From JAWXBR01 sp046595995 (GTDB lineage Bacteria > Bacteroidota > Ignavibacteria > Kapaibacteriales > Kapaibacteriaceae): 54,279 nt of DNA. Location: NCBI GenBank assembly GCA_046595995.1, contig JBKJNB010000013.1, forward strand, positions 1-54,279. The letters are read 5' to 3'. Under the pieces are notes generated by a model, which had not been told where the DNA came from, made no database searches, and saw nothing but the letters and a program-made list of their open reading frames with translations. Position 1 is the stretch's first letter, and every line of letters starts with the position of its first letter. Below, in pieces: positions 1 through 8,010 of the stretch. Made by a program: the position numbers and the translations under genes.

Positions 1-1
1 C

Positions 2-436
2 ATCCGTGGACTCCGCGTTCTCGAGGTACCTATGGTTGTTACCGAGCAGTACCCGAAGGGTCTAGGTAAAACCATTGCGCCAATTCGCGAAGCCGTAGTC
101 GAGAGTGCCTGTATTGAAAAAATAACGTTCAGCTGTTGCGGCGCAGACGAAGTGGAAGCCCGCATTCTGGCAATGGCCAAACACCAAGTAATTGTAATGG
201 GTATCGAAGCCCACGTGTGTGTCTTGCAGACCGTACTCGACCTGCGTGCACAAGGGCAAACAGCAATTGTTGTCGAGGACTGCATCTCATCGCGTCGTGA
301 GAACGACAAGCGCGTTGCTGTCGAACGCATGAGAGATGTCGGTGCGATAATAACAACTGCAGAGTCGTTGTTGTTTGAACTTCTCGAGCGCGCAGGTACC
401 GATCAGTTTAAAGAGATTTCTAAACTCGTGAAGTGA
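2..436 (+). CDS. Isochorismatase-family hydrolase (ISOC1/2-like), 5' end outside window
   Basis: The frame is open from base 2, so the start lies upstream of the window. An internal ATG at 32 is probably not the start, because conserved family sequence (RVLEVPMVVTEQYPKGLG) begins before it. The family is the isochorismatase-like cysteine hydrolases, close to the YcaC/ISOC group. The presumed nucleophile is the Cys in GIEAHVC (codon 218-220), followed by the typical DLRAQG, VVEDCISSR and GAIITTAESLLFEL segments and an FKEISKLVK tail. The substrate cannot be told from sequence; ISOC-type proteins are mostly uncharacterised. The stop (TGA 434-436) overlaps the GTG start of the acetyl-CoA synthetase gene, so the two are probably translationally coupled. 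Confidence 0.85.
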   Translation: MRGLRVLEVPMVVTEQYPKGLGKTIAPIREAVVESACIEKITFSCCGADEVEARILAMAKHQVIVMGIEAHVCVLQTVLDLRAQGQTAIVVEDCISSRRENDKRVAVERMRDVGAIITTAESLLFELLERAGTDQFKEISKLVK

Positions 437-492
437 AAGCCGAGATTGAGAACGTGAAATCCGAGATTGAGAACGTGAAATCCGATTCGAGC
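433..492 (+). repeat. 21-nt tandem repeat at the acs start
   Basis: Two near-identical 21-nt units (433-453 and 454-474) are followed by a partial third from 475. Each begins with an in-frame GTG, and the full units encode KAEIENV / KSEIENV. The repeat offers three successive possible initiation codons for acs. Family alignment suggests the conserved protein begins only after the repeat. Confidence 0.85.
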
Positions 493-2469
493 ATTTCTTC
501 CGTGCTGAACGAAGCACGCGTATTCCCTCCATCCACCGAGTTCGCGTCACAAGCTCATGTAGGGGGCTTAGCTGCGCTCGCGCAGCTAAGGGACGAAGCC
601 GACGCCGACCCCGTTGCGTTTTGGGAACAACAAGCGCACTTGCTTGAGTGGTTCGAGCCGTGGACGCAAGCGTTGAATTGGAAGCATCCGCATGCTGAGT
701 GGTTTGTTGACGGCAAGATTAACGTCTCGGTAAACTGCCTCGATCGACATCTGTCGTCGCAGCGGCGCACGAAGCCTGCACTGATATGGGAGGGCGAGCC
801 CGGCGAAACTCGCACGCTCACGTATGAGCAACTCCATGCCGAGGTCTGTCGTTGCGCGAACGCGCTGAAAGAGCTTGGTGTAAAAACTGGCGATGTGGTA
901 GCCATTTACATGGGCATGATACCAGAAGCTGCTGTCGCAATGTTGGCATGCGCGCGCATCGGTGCAACACACAACGTGGTATTCGGAGGGTTCAGCGCCG
1001 ATGCACTGCGCGAACGCATAACAAACTCTAATGCGGTTGCTGTAATAACGCAAGACGCCGCGTATAGGCGTGGCGACATCGTGCTTTTGAAGACAGCCGT
1101 CGATGACGCACTCGCTACGTGTCCGTCTGTACATCACGTTCTCGTATATCGTCGAACGACAACACACACACCAATGACGCCAGGCCGCGACTATTGGTGG
1201 CACGAGCTAATGCAGAACTCCGCGCCAATATGTGAGCCCGTTGTTCTCGACAGTGAGCATCCGTTGTTCATTCTGTACACGAGCGGTTCCACTGGCAAAC
1301 CGAAGGGGATTCTGCATACAACCGGTGGTTACCTCGTGCAGACATCGTACACAACACGCTTGGTATTCGACATGCGTGACGACGATGTGTTCTTCTGCAC
1401 GGCGGATATCGGTTGGGTAACCGGTCACTCATACGTTGTGTATGGTCCGTTGTCGAATGGTGCCACTGTGCTTATGTACGAAGGCGCGCCGAACTATCCG
1501 CACCCCGATCGGTTCTGGGATATTATTGAACGTCATCGAGTAAGCATTTTCTACACTGCACCAACAGCTATTCGCGCGTTTATGAAATGGGGCGAAGAGC
1601 ATCCGCGCAACCACGATCTCACTTCGTTGCGTTTGTTAGGAACCGTTGGCGAGCCCATTAACCCCGAAGCATGGATGTGGTACCACACGCACATTGGCAG
1701 CGCACGATGTCCAATCGTTGATACGTGGTGGCAGACCGAAACAGGCGCCATCATGATAGCCCCTTTGCCCGGGGCGACCCCTACCAAACCAGGGACTGCA
1801 ACGTTGCCGTTACCGGGCATACGGGTAGACGTTGTGAACCGCGATGGTACTTCCTGTAAGGCAAATGAAGGGGGCCTGCTCGTTGTTAAGCACCCGTGGC
1901 CTTCAATGTTGCGCACTGTTTATGGCGATGATGAGCGTTATCGCAACACGTATTGGAGTGAGTTCCCACAGCACGGCATCGATGCAGGTGATACAAGTGA
2001 TGGGTGGTACTTCACGGGCGATGGTGCAAGGCGCGATGAAGACGGATACATTTGGATTATCGGTCGTGTGGATGATGTTGTAAATGTAAGCGGACATCGT
2101 CTTGGCACCGCTGAGATTGAAAGCGCGCTCGTTTCACATCATTCAGTTGCTGAAGCTGCAGTTGTGACGCGTCCAGATGAACTAAAGGGCAACGCCCTCA
2201 TCGCATTCGTCACATTAAAAGCCGACACCGACAGAAGTAGCCTCGATTTACTCAAGGAAGAACTGCGTCTGCACGTTGCAAAAGAAATAGGACACATTGC
2301 CAAACCAGACGAAGTGCGCTTCGCAGACATGTTGCCCAAGACACGTTCCGGCAAAATTATGCGGCGACTCCTACGCGAGTTGGTAGCAGGTGGTGCTGTG
2401 CGCGGCGACCTTACGACACTAGAAGACCTCGGCGTACTCGAACAACTTCGAGCAGCGCAAGACGAATAG
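433..2469 (+). CDS. acs: Acetyl-CoA synthetase (AMP-forming)
   Basis: This enzyme activates acetate to acetyl-CoA through acetyl-AMP, in the cytoplasm. At 678 aa it is slightly longer than usual (about 650) because of an N-terminal extension. Visible ANL-superfamily motifs are: the P-loop-like YTSGSTGKPKG (about residue 282), DTWWQTETG (about 430), the YFTGDGARRDEDG hinge region (about 526), GRVDDVVNVSGHRLG, and the C-terminal PKTRSGKIMRR holding the catalytic, acetylation-controlled lysine (about 641). The GTG at 433 overlaps the upstream stop. In-frame GTGs at 454 and 475 begin the next copies of a 21-nt repeat and are alternative starts. The next gene begins 11 nt downstream, so the first STAND ATPase may be co-transcribed with it. 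Confidence 0.95.
   Translation: MKAEIENVKSEIENVKSDSSISSVLNEARVFPPSTEFASQAHVGGLAALAQLRDEADADPVAFWEQQAHLLEWFEPWTQALNWKHPHAEWFVDGKINVSVNCLDRHLSSQRRTKPALIWEGEPGETRTLTYEQLHAEVCRCANALKELGVKTGDVVAIYMGMIPEAAVAMLACARIGATHNVVFGGFSADALRERITNSNAVAVITQDAAYRRGDIVLLKTAVDDALATCPSVHHVLVYRRTTTHTPMTPGRDYWWHELMQNSAPICEPVVLDSEHPLFILYTSGSTGKPKGILHTTGGYLVQTSYTTRLVFDMRDDDVFFCTADIGWVTGHSYVVYGPLSNGATVLMYEGAPNYPHPDRFWDIIERHRVSIFYTAPTAIRAFMKWGEEHPRNHDLTSLRLLGTVGEPINPEAWMWYHTHIGSARCPIVDTWWQTETGAIMIAPLPGATPTKPGTATLPLPGIRVDVVNRDGTSCKANEGGLLVVKHPWPSMLRTVYGDDERYRNTYWSEFPQHGIDAGDTSDGWYFTGDGARRDEDGYIWIIGRVDDVVNVSGHRLGTAEIESALVSHHSVAEAAVVTRPDELKGNALIAFVTLKADTDRSSLDLLKEELRLHVAKEIGHIAKPDEVRFADMLPKTRSGKIMRRLLRELVAGGAVRGDLTTLEDLGVLEQLRAAQDE
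567..590 (+). other. Perfect 10-bp hairpin inside the acs 5' coding region
   Basis: Stem CTTAGCTGCG (567-576), loop CTCG, stem CGCAGCTAAG (581-590). It encodes an ordinary family segment (LAALAQLR), so it does not disrupt the protein. No T-tract follows. It may be chance, or a structure that affects early elongation of acs. Confidence 0.5.
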
Positions 2470-2480
2470 GAAACCATACA

Positions 2481-5216
2481 GTGCCCATACGCAGAACAAT
2501 CCTCGATGAACTTACGAGCACCGTGCGCTCAATGCTCGCGCAGGGAGGTACGGAGCGTGTGTTGTTCATGACAGGCGAGGCAGGTATCGGGAAGAGCACA
2601 CTCATACAGCAGCTTCTCGCTAATCTCGAGAGTGATGCAAAACCTCCTTTAGTAGCCGCAGCAGAATGTTCGACACCTGTTGCGGGTACCGGAGTGGGTC
2701 AAGTAGAGGCGCTGAAACCGTTTGCTGACATCATGGCCGGCCTTGTTGAAGCGGGATCTGCAGCGGCGGGATCTGCCGCAGGTGGATCTACGGACGCTGG
2801 ATTTGCGAGTGGACAGAAGAAGGCGCCGCGCTTCAAACTCGACTTCGGTAAGTTCTTTGTCGACACGGCGCCCTCATGGATTGGGCTTATTCCAATTATG
2901 GGAGCTCCGATCTTTCACGCTCTCACAATTGTTGGTTCTGGCTACGATCAGTTCTATTTGCACAACAAGCTGAAATCACAGGGCGCAGGTTCTGCCTCGA
3001 ACCAGGAACAGGTATTTCGTCAGTACATAAACTTTCTTAGCAAGCTGTCGCTAGAGGTGCCTCTCTTAATTGTCCTCGATGACTTTCATTGGGCTGACAC
3101 AAGCTCGACGAACCTTCTATTCGCAGCTTCGCGTGATCTTGGGGCGTCGTCGGTTGTGTTTGTTGTTGTGTATCGCAACGACGATGTAAAGCGCTCATCA
3201 ACGCAGGACGAGCACCCATTGATGCATGTCCGGAACGAGATCGAGCGTTACGGATTGAGTAAGCACATCGAGATACCGAGGGCTGAATTAGACGACATGC
3301 AGGCTCTGATTCTTGCCCAGTACCCCGACTACGCCTCGAATCCAGAGCTTGAGCGCTGGCTGTTGAAAATCACGGACGGGAATCTGCTCTTTGCCACGCA
3401 GTTCCTGTCTGTACTCGAACATGAATTATACCTCGAGCCCGGTTCTGCGTCGCTGTTGAAAGACCTCTCAAACGTCAGTGTTCCTTCGAGTGCAAACGCT
3501 GTGATAGCTGAACAAATTCGCCGGCTGAAACCAGACGACAAAGAGCAACTGCGATACGCAAGCGTCGAAGGGGAGACCATTACGGCACGGATGGTGTCTC
3601 GTTTTCTCGACCTGCCCATGCTAAAGATGATTCAACGACTGCGCATGCTTTCGGAGCAGCATCATGTACTCCGTTCGTTGGGCACACAATCCCTTTATGC
3701 GAAAGAGACGACAGCGTACCAGTTTGTGCACCATCTCGTACACAAAACATTGTATGATGAGCTTACCATCGAGGAACGGAAGATCCTCCATGGCATCGCA
3801 TCGGATGTATTAGAAGAAGAACTTGCTTTAGCCGAGGCAGCGCAGCATAACGTTCATGTGGTAGCTGCACGGCTGGCGGCACACGCTTCGATTGCTGAAC
3901 GGCATGAAACTGCAGCACGTGCACTTCTCACGGCAGCGCGATGGGTGTGGCGCAGTTATTCTGTCGATGAAGCTCTCACGCTACTCGGACAATGTGAGCG
4001 CATCGCTTATGAGCATGCGGAGCTGTCGACTACGATGCAATCCGTCGCACTCGACGCATTGCTACTGCAAGCCGGAATCCTTCGCCATCGTGCTCGGTAC
4101 AAAGAATCGGCTGTGTGTTATGAAGATGCAGTGTCACGATCGAACAAGGTAGGTAATGCTTCTCAGCGATGTGAAGCGTACCTCGGCCTCTCCACCGTTA
4201 AGAGGTCTCTGTCGCGATTTGTCGATGCCGAGGCCGATGCTCATACAGCACTAGTTCTAGCTACAGAGGAGGGCGATGCATCGAATCGTGTTCGTGCCTT
4301 GCTAATGATCGGTAATGGGTTGTCGAGCCGAAGCAAGTTTGATGAAGCCGAAGACTACTATCAGCAAAGTCTTGATGCTGCAACAGCGATCGGTGATCCG
4401 CAAGGGCAAGCCGCTGCACTTGGAAATATTGGCAACCTGTATGATGATCGTGGCCTGATCGAAAAGGCCTTGGAGTTTCACCAACAGGGATTGGCCATTC
4501 ATCGAGAGCGAGGCGATATGATAGGTGTGACGCGAGGTCTTCAGAACATCGGTTCCGCGCTGCATACCGGAGGCAGACTGGATGAAGCCATTGCTTGCTA
4601 CGACGAGGCCTTGACTTTGGCACGCTCATCAGGCGATTTGCGTATGGAACCCACCATCCTGCACAATATGAGTATTGCGCGGAGGCAACAAGAGCGGTTC
4701 GATGAATCACTCGATCTGATTTTGCGCTGCCTTGCAACAAATGAACAGATCGGTGACAGGAGTGGTGTAGCGACTGCGTTGTGTGAAATTGGGAATGTCT
4801 ACGTCGACCTCAATCGTATCGACGACGCTATGGAGTACTTCACGCGATCTGAAATACTCGCCCAAGAACTCAGTAATGATTACGCAGTTGCCGTAGCCCA
4901 GTGCAACATTGGTTACGCAAACATGTTGTCTGGTAGACTGCCAGAGGCAGTGCGCGCATTTGAATCGAGTCGCATACTCTTTGCAAACCTTGGTGTTAAG
5001 AATTGTCAGCACGAAGCTGCGTTTGGGTCAGCATGCTGCGCGCTAAGGCTCGAACGAATGCAAACCGAGGGACCGTTGAATGTCAAGTCGGCGGAATTAC
5101 TCGACAGGACTCGAGCTCTTGTAAGCGAAGCTGACTTCACCCCTGCTGAATACGAACGTGTGCTCAGGCAGTGGCCTGCTAATCTGAAAAAGCTTGGCAT
5201 GGTTGTGCAGGCCTGA
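2481..5216 (+). CDS. STAND-type AAA ATPase with C-terminal TPR array (paralog 1)
   Basis: The 911-aa protein has an N-terminal AAA_16-like P-loop domain: Walker A GEAGIGKST at residues 32-40 and Walker B LLIVLDDFHWAD near 195-207. A hydrophobic segment (GLIPIMGAPIFHALTIVG) follows about residue 135, a helical linker comes next, and about eight 40-residue TPRs run from roughly 500 to 850 (GNIGNLYDDRG, FDEAEDYYQQSLD). STAND proteins are usually switches in which the TPR part senses a ligand or partner and the NTPase drives assembly. Here no effector or DNA-binding domain is visible at either end. The GTG start is supported because all three paralogs share PIRRTILD from the second codon. Only this copy carries a 60-nt repeat insertion (2751-2810). 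Function unknown. Confidence 0.9.
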   Translation: MPIRRTILDELTSTVRSMLAQGGTERVLFMTGEAGIGKSTLIQQLLANLESDAKPPLVAAAECSTPVAGTGVGQVEALKPFADIMAGLVEAGSAAAGSAAGGSTDAGFASGQKKAPRFKLDFGKFFVDTAPSWIGLIPIMGAPIFHALTIVGSGYDQFYLHNKLKSQGAGSASNQEQVFRQYINFLSKLSLEVPLLIVLDDFHWADTSSTNLLFAASRDLGASSVVFVVVYRNDDVKRSSTQDEHPLMHVRNEIERYGLSKHIEIPRAELDDMQALILAQYPDYASNPELERWLLKITDGNLLFATQFLSVLEHELYLEPGSASLLKDLSNVSVPSSANAVIAEQIRRLKPDDKEQLRYASVEGETITARMVSRFLDLPMLKMIQRLRMLSEQHHVLRSLGTQSLYAKETTAYQFVHHLVHKTLYDELTIEERKILHGIASDVLEEELALAEAAQHNVHVVAARLAAHASIAERHETAARALLTAARWVWRSYSVDEALTLLGQCERIAYEHAELSTTMQSVALDALLLQAGILRHRARYKESAVCYEDAVSRSNKVGNASQRCEAYLGLSTVKRSLSRFVDAEADAHTALVLATEEGDASNRVRALLMIGNGLSSRSKFDEAEDYYQQSLDAATAIGDPQGQAAALGNIGNLYDDRGLIEKALEFHQQGLAIHRERGDMIGVTRGLQNIGSALHTGGRLDEAIACYDEALTLARSSGDLRMEPTILHNMSIARRQQERFDESLDLILRCLATNEQIGDRSGVATALCEIGNVYVDLNRIDDAMEYFTRSEILAQELSNDYAVAVAQCNIGYANMLSGRLPEAVRAFESSRILFANLGVKNCQHEAAFGSACCALRLERMQTEGPLNVKSAELLDRTRALVSEADFTPAEYERVLRQWPANLKKLGMVVQA
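2751..2810 (+). repeat. Four 15-nt tandem repeats in STAND ATPase 1
   Basis: Units at 2751-2765, 2766-2780, 2781-2795 and 2796-2810 encode AGSAA, AGSAA, GGSTD and AGFAS. Paralogs 2 and 3 have only a short charged linker (DSAKKGKG, DSGKKQKG) here, so the repeat is an in-frame expansion in one copy. It lies between the first ATPase strands and the hydrophobic segment. Confidence 0.85.
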
Positions 5217-5245
5217 GCCGTGCGGGAATACACGCACGGCTCAGG
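5212..5245 (+). terminator. Strong hairpin after STAND ATPase 1 (possible terminator or processing site)
   Basis: A perfect 13-bp stem, CCTGAGCCGTGCG (5212-5224) with CGCACGGCTCAGG (5233-5245) and an 8-nt loop, includes the stop codon of paralog 1. No run of T follows, so intrinsic termination is uncertain. It could weaken transcription into the next paralogs or protect an mRNA end. The rest of the 97-bp spacer holds no gene; a TATATTGC at 5259 only partly matches the promoter consensus. Confidence 0.45.
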
Positions 5246-5313
5246 ACGGATAGCTCGCTATATTGCCGCGTCACGACTGGCTTAACGATTCATGCACGCC
5301 TGACTGAACCGGC

Positions 5314-8007
5314 TTGCCAATCCGCAGAACAATTCTCGATGAAATAACTGGTACCGTGCGCTCAATGCTCGCACGGGAGTTACCCGAGCGTATCCTGTTT
5401 ATGACGGGTGAAGCTGGCATCGGCAAGAGCACCCTCCTCCAGCAACTGATTGCCGATCTCGAGGGTAGTACTAAAGCCCCTATTGTAGCAATGGCAGAGT
5501 GCTCGACCCCAGTAGCCGGCAGCGGCGTCGGTCACGTCGAAGCGCTGAAGCCATTCGCCGACATCATGTCTGGCCTCGTTGAAGCAGGATCAGACAGCGC
5601 AAAAAAGGGAAAAGGCTTCAAACTCGATATCGGCAAGTTCTTTGTCGACACAGCACCATCGTGGATCGGACTCATTCCTGTTATCGGTGCTCCGATCTTT
5701 CATGCGCTTACCATTGTTGGGTCGGGCTACGACCAGGTTTACTTACACAACAAGTTCCGCACTGAGGGCGCAAACGCGGCTTCGAACCAGGAGCAAGTGT
5801 TCCGTCAGTACATAAACTTTCTGAACAAGTTGTCTACAGAAGTACCGGTTCTCGTCATTCTCGACGATTTCCATTGGGCTGACACCAGTTCCACCAACCT
5901 TTTGTTTGCAGCAGCGCGCGACCTTGCCGCATGTCAGGTGGTATTCCTCGTTGTGTACCGGAAGGACGACATCAAGCGTTCTGATCATCAGTCCGAGCAT
6001 CCTATTCTACATGTACGTAACGAGATTGAACGCTACTCGATGAGCAGGTCGATCGAGGTTCCATTAGCGGATGTGAACGACATTCGAGCGCTTATTCTGC
6101 AAGCGTACCCCAAGTACTTCCCTAACGTAGTGCTCGAAAAGTGGCTCCTTCGCATCACAAACGGCAACCTGCTGTTTGCTACACAGTTCTTGTCAACACT
6201 CGAGCAAGACCTATATCTAAAGCCCGAGTCAGCCGAGTTGCTCAGGGATCTCGCAACGGTGCCAATTCCTTCAAGCGCTAATGCCGTAGTTGTAGAGCAC
6301 ATGCGCAGACTTAATGCCGAAGACAAAGAACATCTGCGGTATGCGAGCGTCGAGGGCGAGACAATTACTGCACATATGGTATCACGGTTTCTTGACATGC
6401 CGATGATGAAGATGCTGCAACGCCTTCGCGTGTTGGCAGAGCAACATCACGTCATCCGTTCACTGGGTAAACAGTCGCTGTATGCCAAGGAAACAACGGC
6501 ATTTCAATTTGTACACTTCCTGGTGCACAAAACGCTGTATGAAGCGCTCACTGCAGAGGAGCGCGCAATTCTACACGGTATCGCCGCCGACGTGCTCGAA
6601 GAAGAGCTCGTAGTTGCTGAAGACGCACAGCGAAATGTGCACATTGTTGCGGCACGTCTTGCCGCACATGCTTCGGTCGCAGAGCGGTATTTGGCAGCAG
6701 CAACTGCGCTCTTAAAAGGTGCCCGCTGGGTGTGGCGCAGTTTTGCCGCCGATGAAGCATTGTACCTAATCGATCAGTGTCAGCAGGCTGTGAACACGCA
6801 GACGAAGCCGCCCAATACGCTTCGTGCGGTCGGCCTAGACGCTCTATTACTCAAGGCCGAGATCGCACATCATTGCGCTCGGTACGCCGACGCTGCCACG
6901 TGCTTTGAAGAGGCAATTGCGCTGGGAAATGAGGCGGGTGTCGCTAGTCCATCTCAACGTTGCTCATCGTATCTCGGTCTTGCGCTAGCTAAATGGGCCG
7001 AGGGCAGATACCCCGAAGCCGAGGCCTGCGCACGTGTGGCCTTGCAGATAGCCACGGATGCCAACGACGAGAAAAATCGGATGCGTGCACTGTGCACCAT
7101 TGGCAACACCTTCTATACGCGCAGTAGTTTCGATCAAGCTCTCGATTACTATCAGCAAAGCCTCGACGTATCCATAGGCATTGGCGATGATTCTGGACGC
7201 GCATCAGCCCTTTCAGGCATGGGCAATGTGTACGAAGACCAAGGTCACGGCCTGCAGGCACTAGAGCACCATCAGGAGGCACTATCGATTCGTCGGGCAC
7301 TACTTGATACGGCCGAAATAACGCGCGAACTTGTGAACATCGGCGCAGCCATGACTGCCAATCGCATGTTTGATGGTGCCATTGAGAGTTTGGCTGAAGC
7401 ATTAAAGCTCGCCCGATCATCGGGGGCTTTACGGCAGGAAGCCACGATCATGAACAATATGGCAGGAGTAAGTAGGCATCAAGGACGCTTCGATGAGGCC
7501 CTTGACTTGGTGCAGCGTAGTCTTGCTATTAAGATCCTGATCGGCGATCGTAGCGGTGTTGTTCAGTCGTTAGGTACGATCGGTAACATCTGCAAAGACA
7601 CAAATCGACTCGACGAAGCTATCGATTACTACACGCAATGCATGGAGGTCGCAAGCGAATTGAATAATCAAGTCGCTGTCGCCAAGTGCCGCTATTGCGT
7701 GGCGTTGGTGCACCTGCTACAGGATAAACCAAGCGAAGCATTAACACTCTTTGAAGCCAGCAGACTTTTGTTTACTGAGTTAGGTGTAACACATCTTCAA
7801 ATCGAATCGGCGTTTGGTTCCGCGTGCTGCACGTTTAAGCTTGAAGCGCAAGCACCGAGTGGTGCCATAATGGTTAAGGCAAACGAACTGCTTCAAAAAA
7901 CGCGTGCATTAGTGCGCGTCGAAGATTTTTCCATTACGGCTTATGAGCGTATTACCACCGAATGGCTCGGTGACATGAGCAAACTTGGTATCACTATAGA
8001 GCTTTAA
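5314..8007 (+). CDS. STAND-type AAA ATPase with C-terminal TPR array (paralog 2)
   Basis: The 897-aa paralog of the preceding gene aligns with it almost without gaps apart from the repeat insertion. Walker A GEAGIGKST is at residues 32-40, Walker B is VLVILDDFHWADTSS, and the TPR array fills the C-terminal half (GNVYEDQGHGLQALEHHQEAL, YYQQSLDVSIGIGDD). The TTG start has no clear Shine-Dalgarno site, but the first 30 bp (5311-5340) are identical to those around the start of paralog 3, and the shared PIRRTILD N-terminus supports it. The DFHWADTSS motif and the YASVEGETITAHMVSRFLD block are nearly invariant among the three copies. No effector domain or signal peptide is seen, so a cytoplasmic location is likely. 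Function unknown. Confidence 0.9.
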   Translation: MPIRRTILDEITGTVRSMLARELPERILFMTGEAGIGKSTLLQQLIADLEGSTKAPIVAMAECSTPVAGSGVGHVEALKPFADIMSGLVEAGSDSAKKGKGFKLDIGKFFVDTAPSWIGLIPVIGAPIFHALTIVGSGYDQVYLHNKFRTEGANAASNQEQVFRQYINFLNKLSTEVPVLVILDDFHWADTSSTNLLFAAARDLAACQVVFLVVYRKDDIKRSDHQSEHPILHVRNEIERYSMSRSIEVPLADVNDIRALILQAYPKYFPNVVLEKWLLRITNGNLLFATQFLSTLEQDLYLKPESAELLRDLATVPIPSSANAVVVEHMRRLNAEDKEHLRYASVEGETITAHMVSRFLDMPMMKMLQRLRVLAEQHHVIRSLGKQSLYAKETTAFQFVHFLVHKTLYEALTAEERAILHGIAADVLEEELVVAEDAQRNVHIVAARLAAHASVAERYLAAATALLKGARWVWRSFAADEALYLIDQCQQAVNTQTKPPNTLRAVGLDALLLKAEIAHHCARYADAATCFEEAIALGNEAGVASPSQRCSSYLGLALAKWAEGRYPEAEACARVALQIATDANDEKNRMRALCTIGNTFYTRSSFDQALDYYQQSLDVSIGIGDDSGRASALSGMGNVYEDQGHGLQALEHHQEALSIRRALLDTAEITRELVNIGAAMTANRMFDGAIESLAEALKLARSSGALRQEATIMNNMAGVSRHQGRFDEALDLVQRSLAIKILIGDRSGVVQSLGTIGNICKDTNRLDEAIDYYTQCMEVASELNNQVAVAKCRYCVALVHLLQDKPSEALTLFEASRLLFTELGVTHLQIESAFGSACCTFKLEAQAPSGAIMVKANELLQKTRALVRVEDFSITAYERITTEWLGDMSKLGITIEL

Positions 8008-8010
8008 GGC

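Noticed and set aside
586..1203. 205-codon open frame on the minus strand
   Set aside because: It lies fully inside acs and its protein has no recognisable family sequence; acs motifs on the other strand are intact.
5246..5313. Promoter between ATPases 1 and 2
   Set aside because: TATATTGC only partly fits TAnnTTTG and no -33 TTG is at the right distance.
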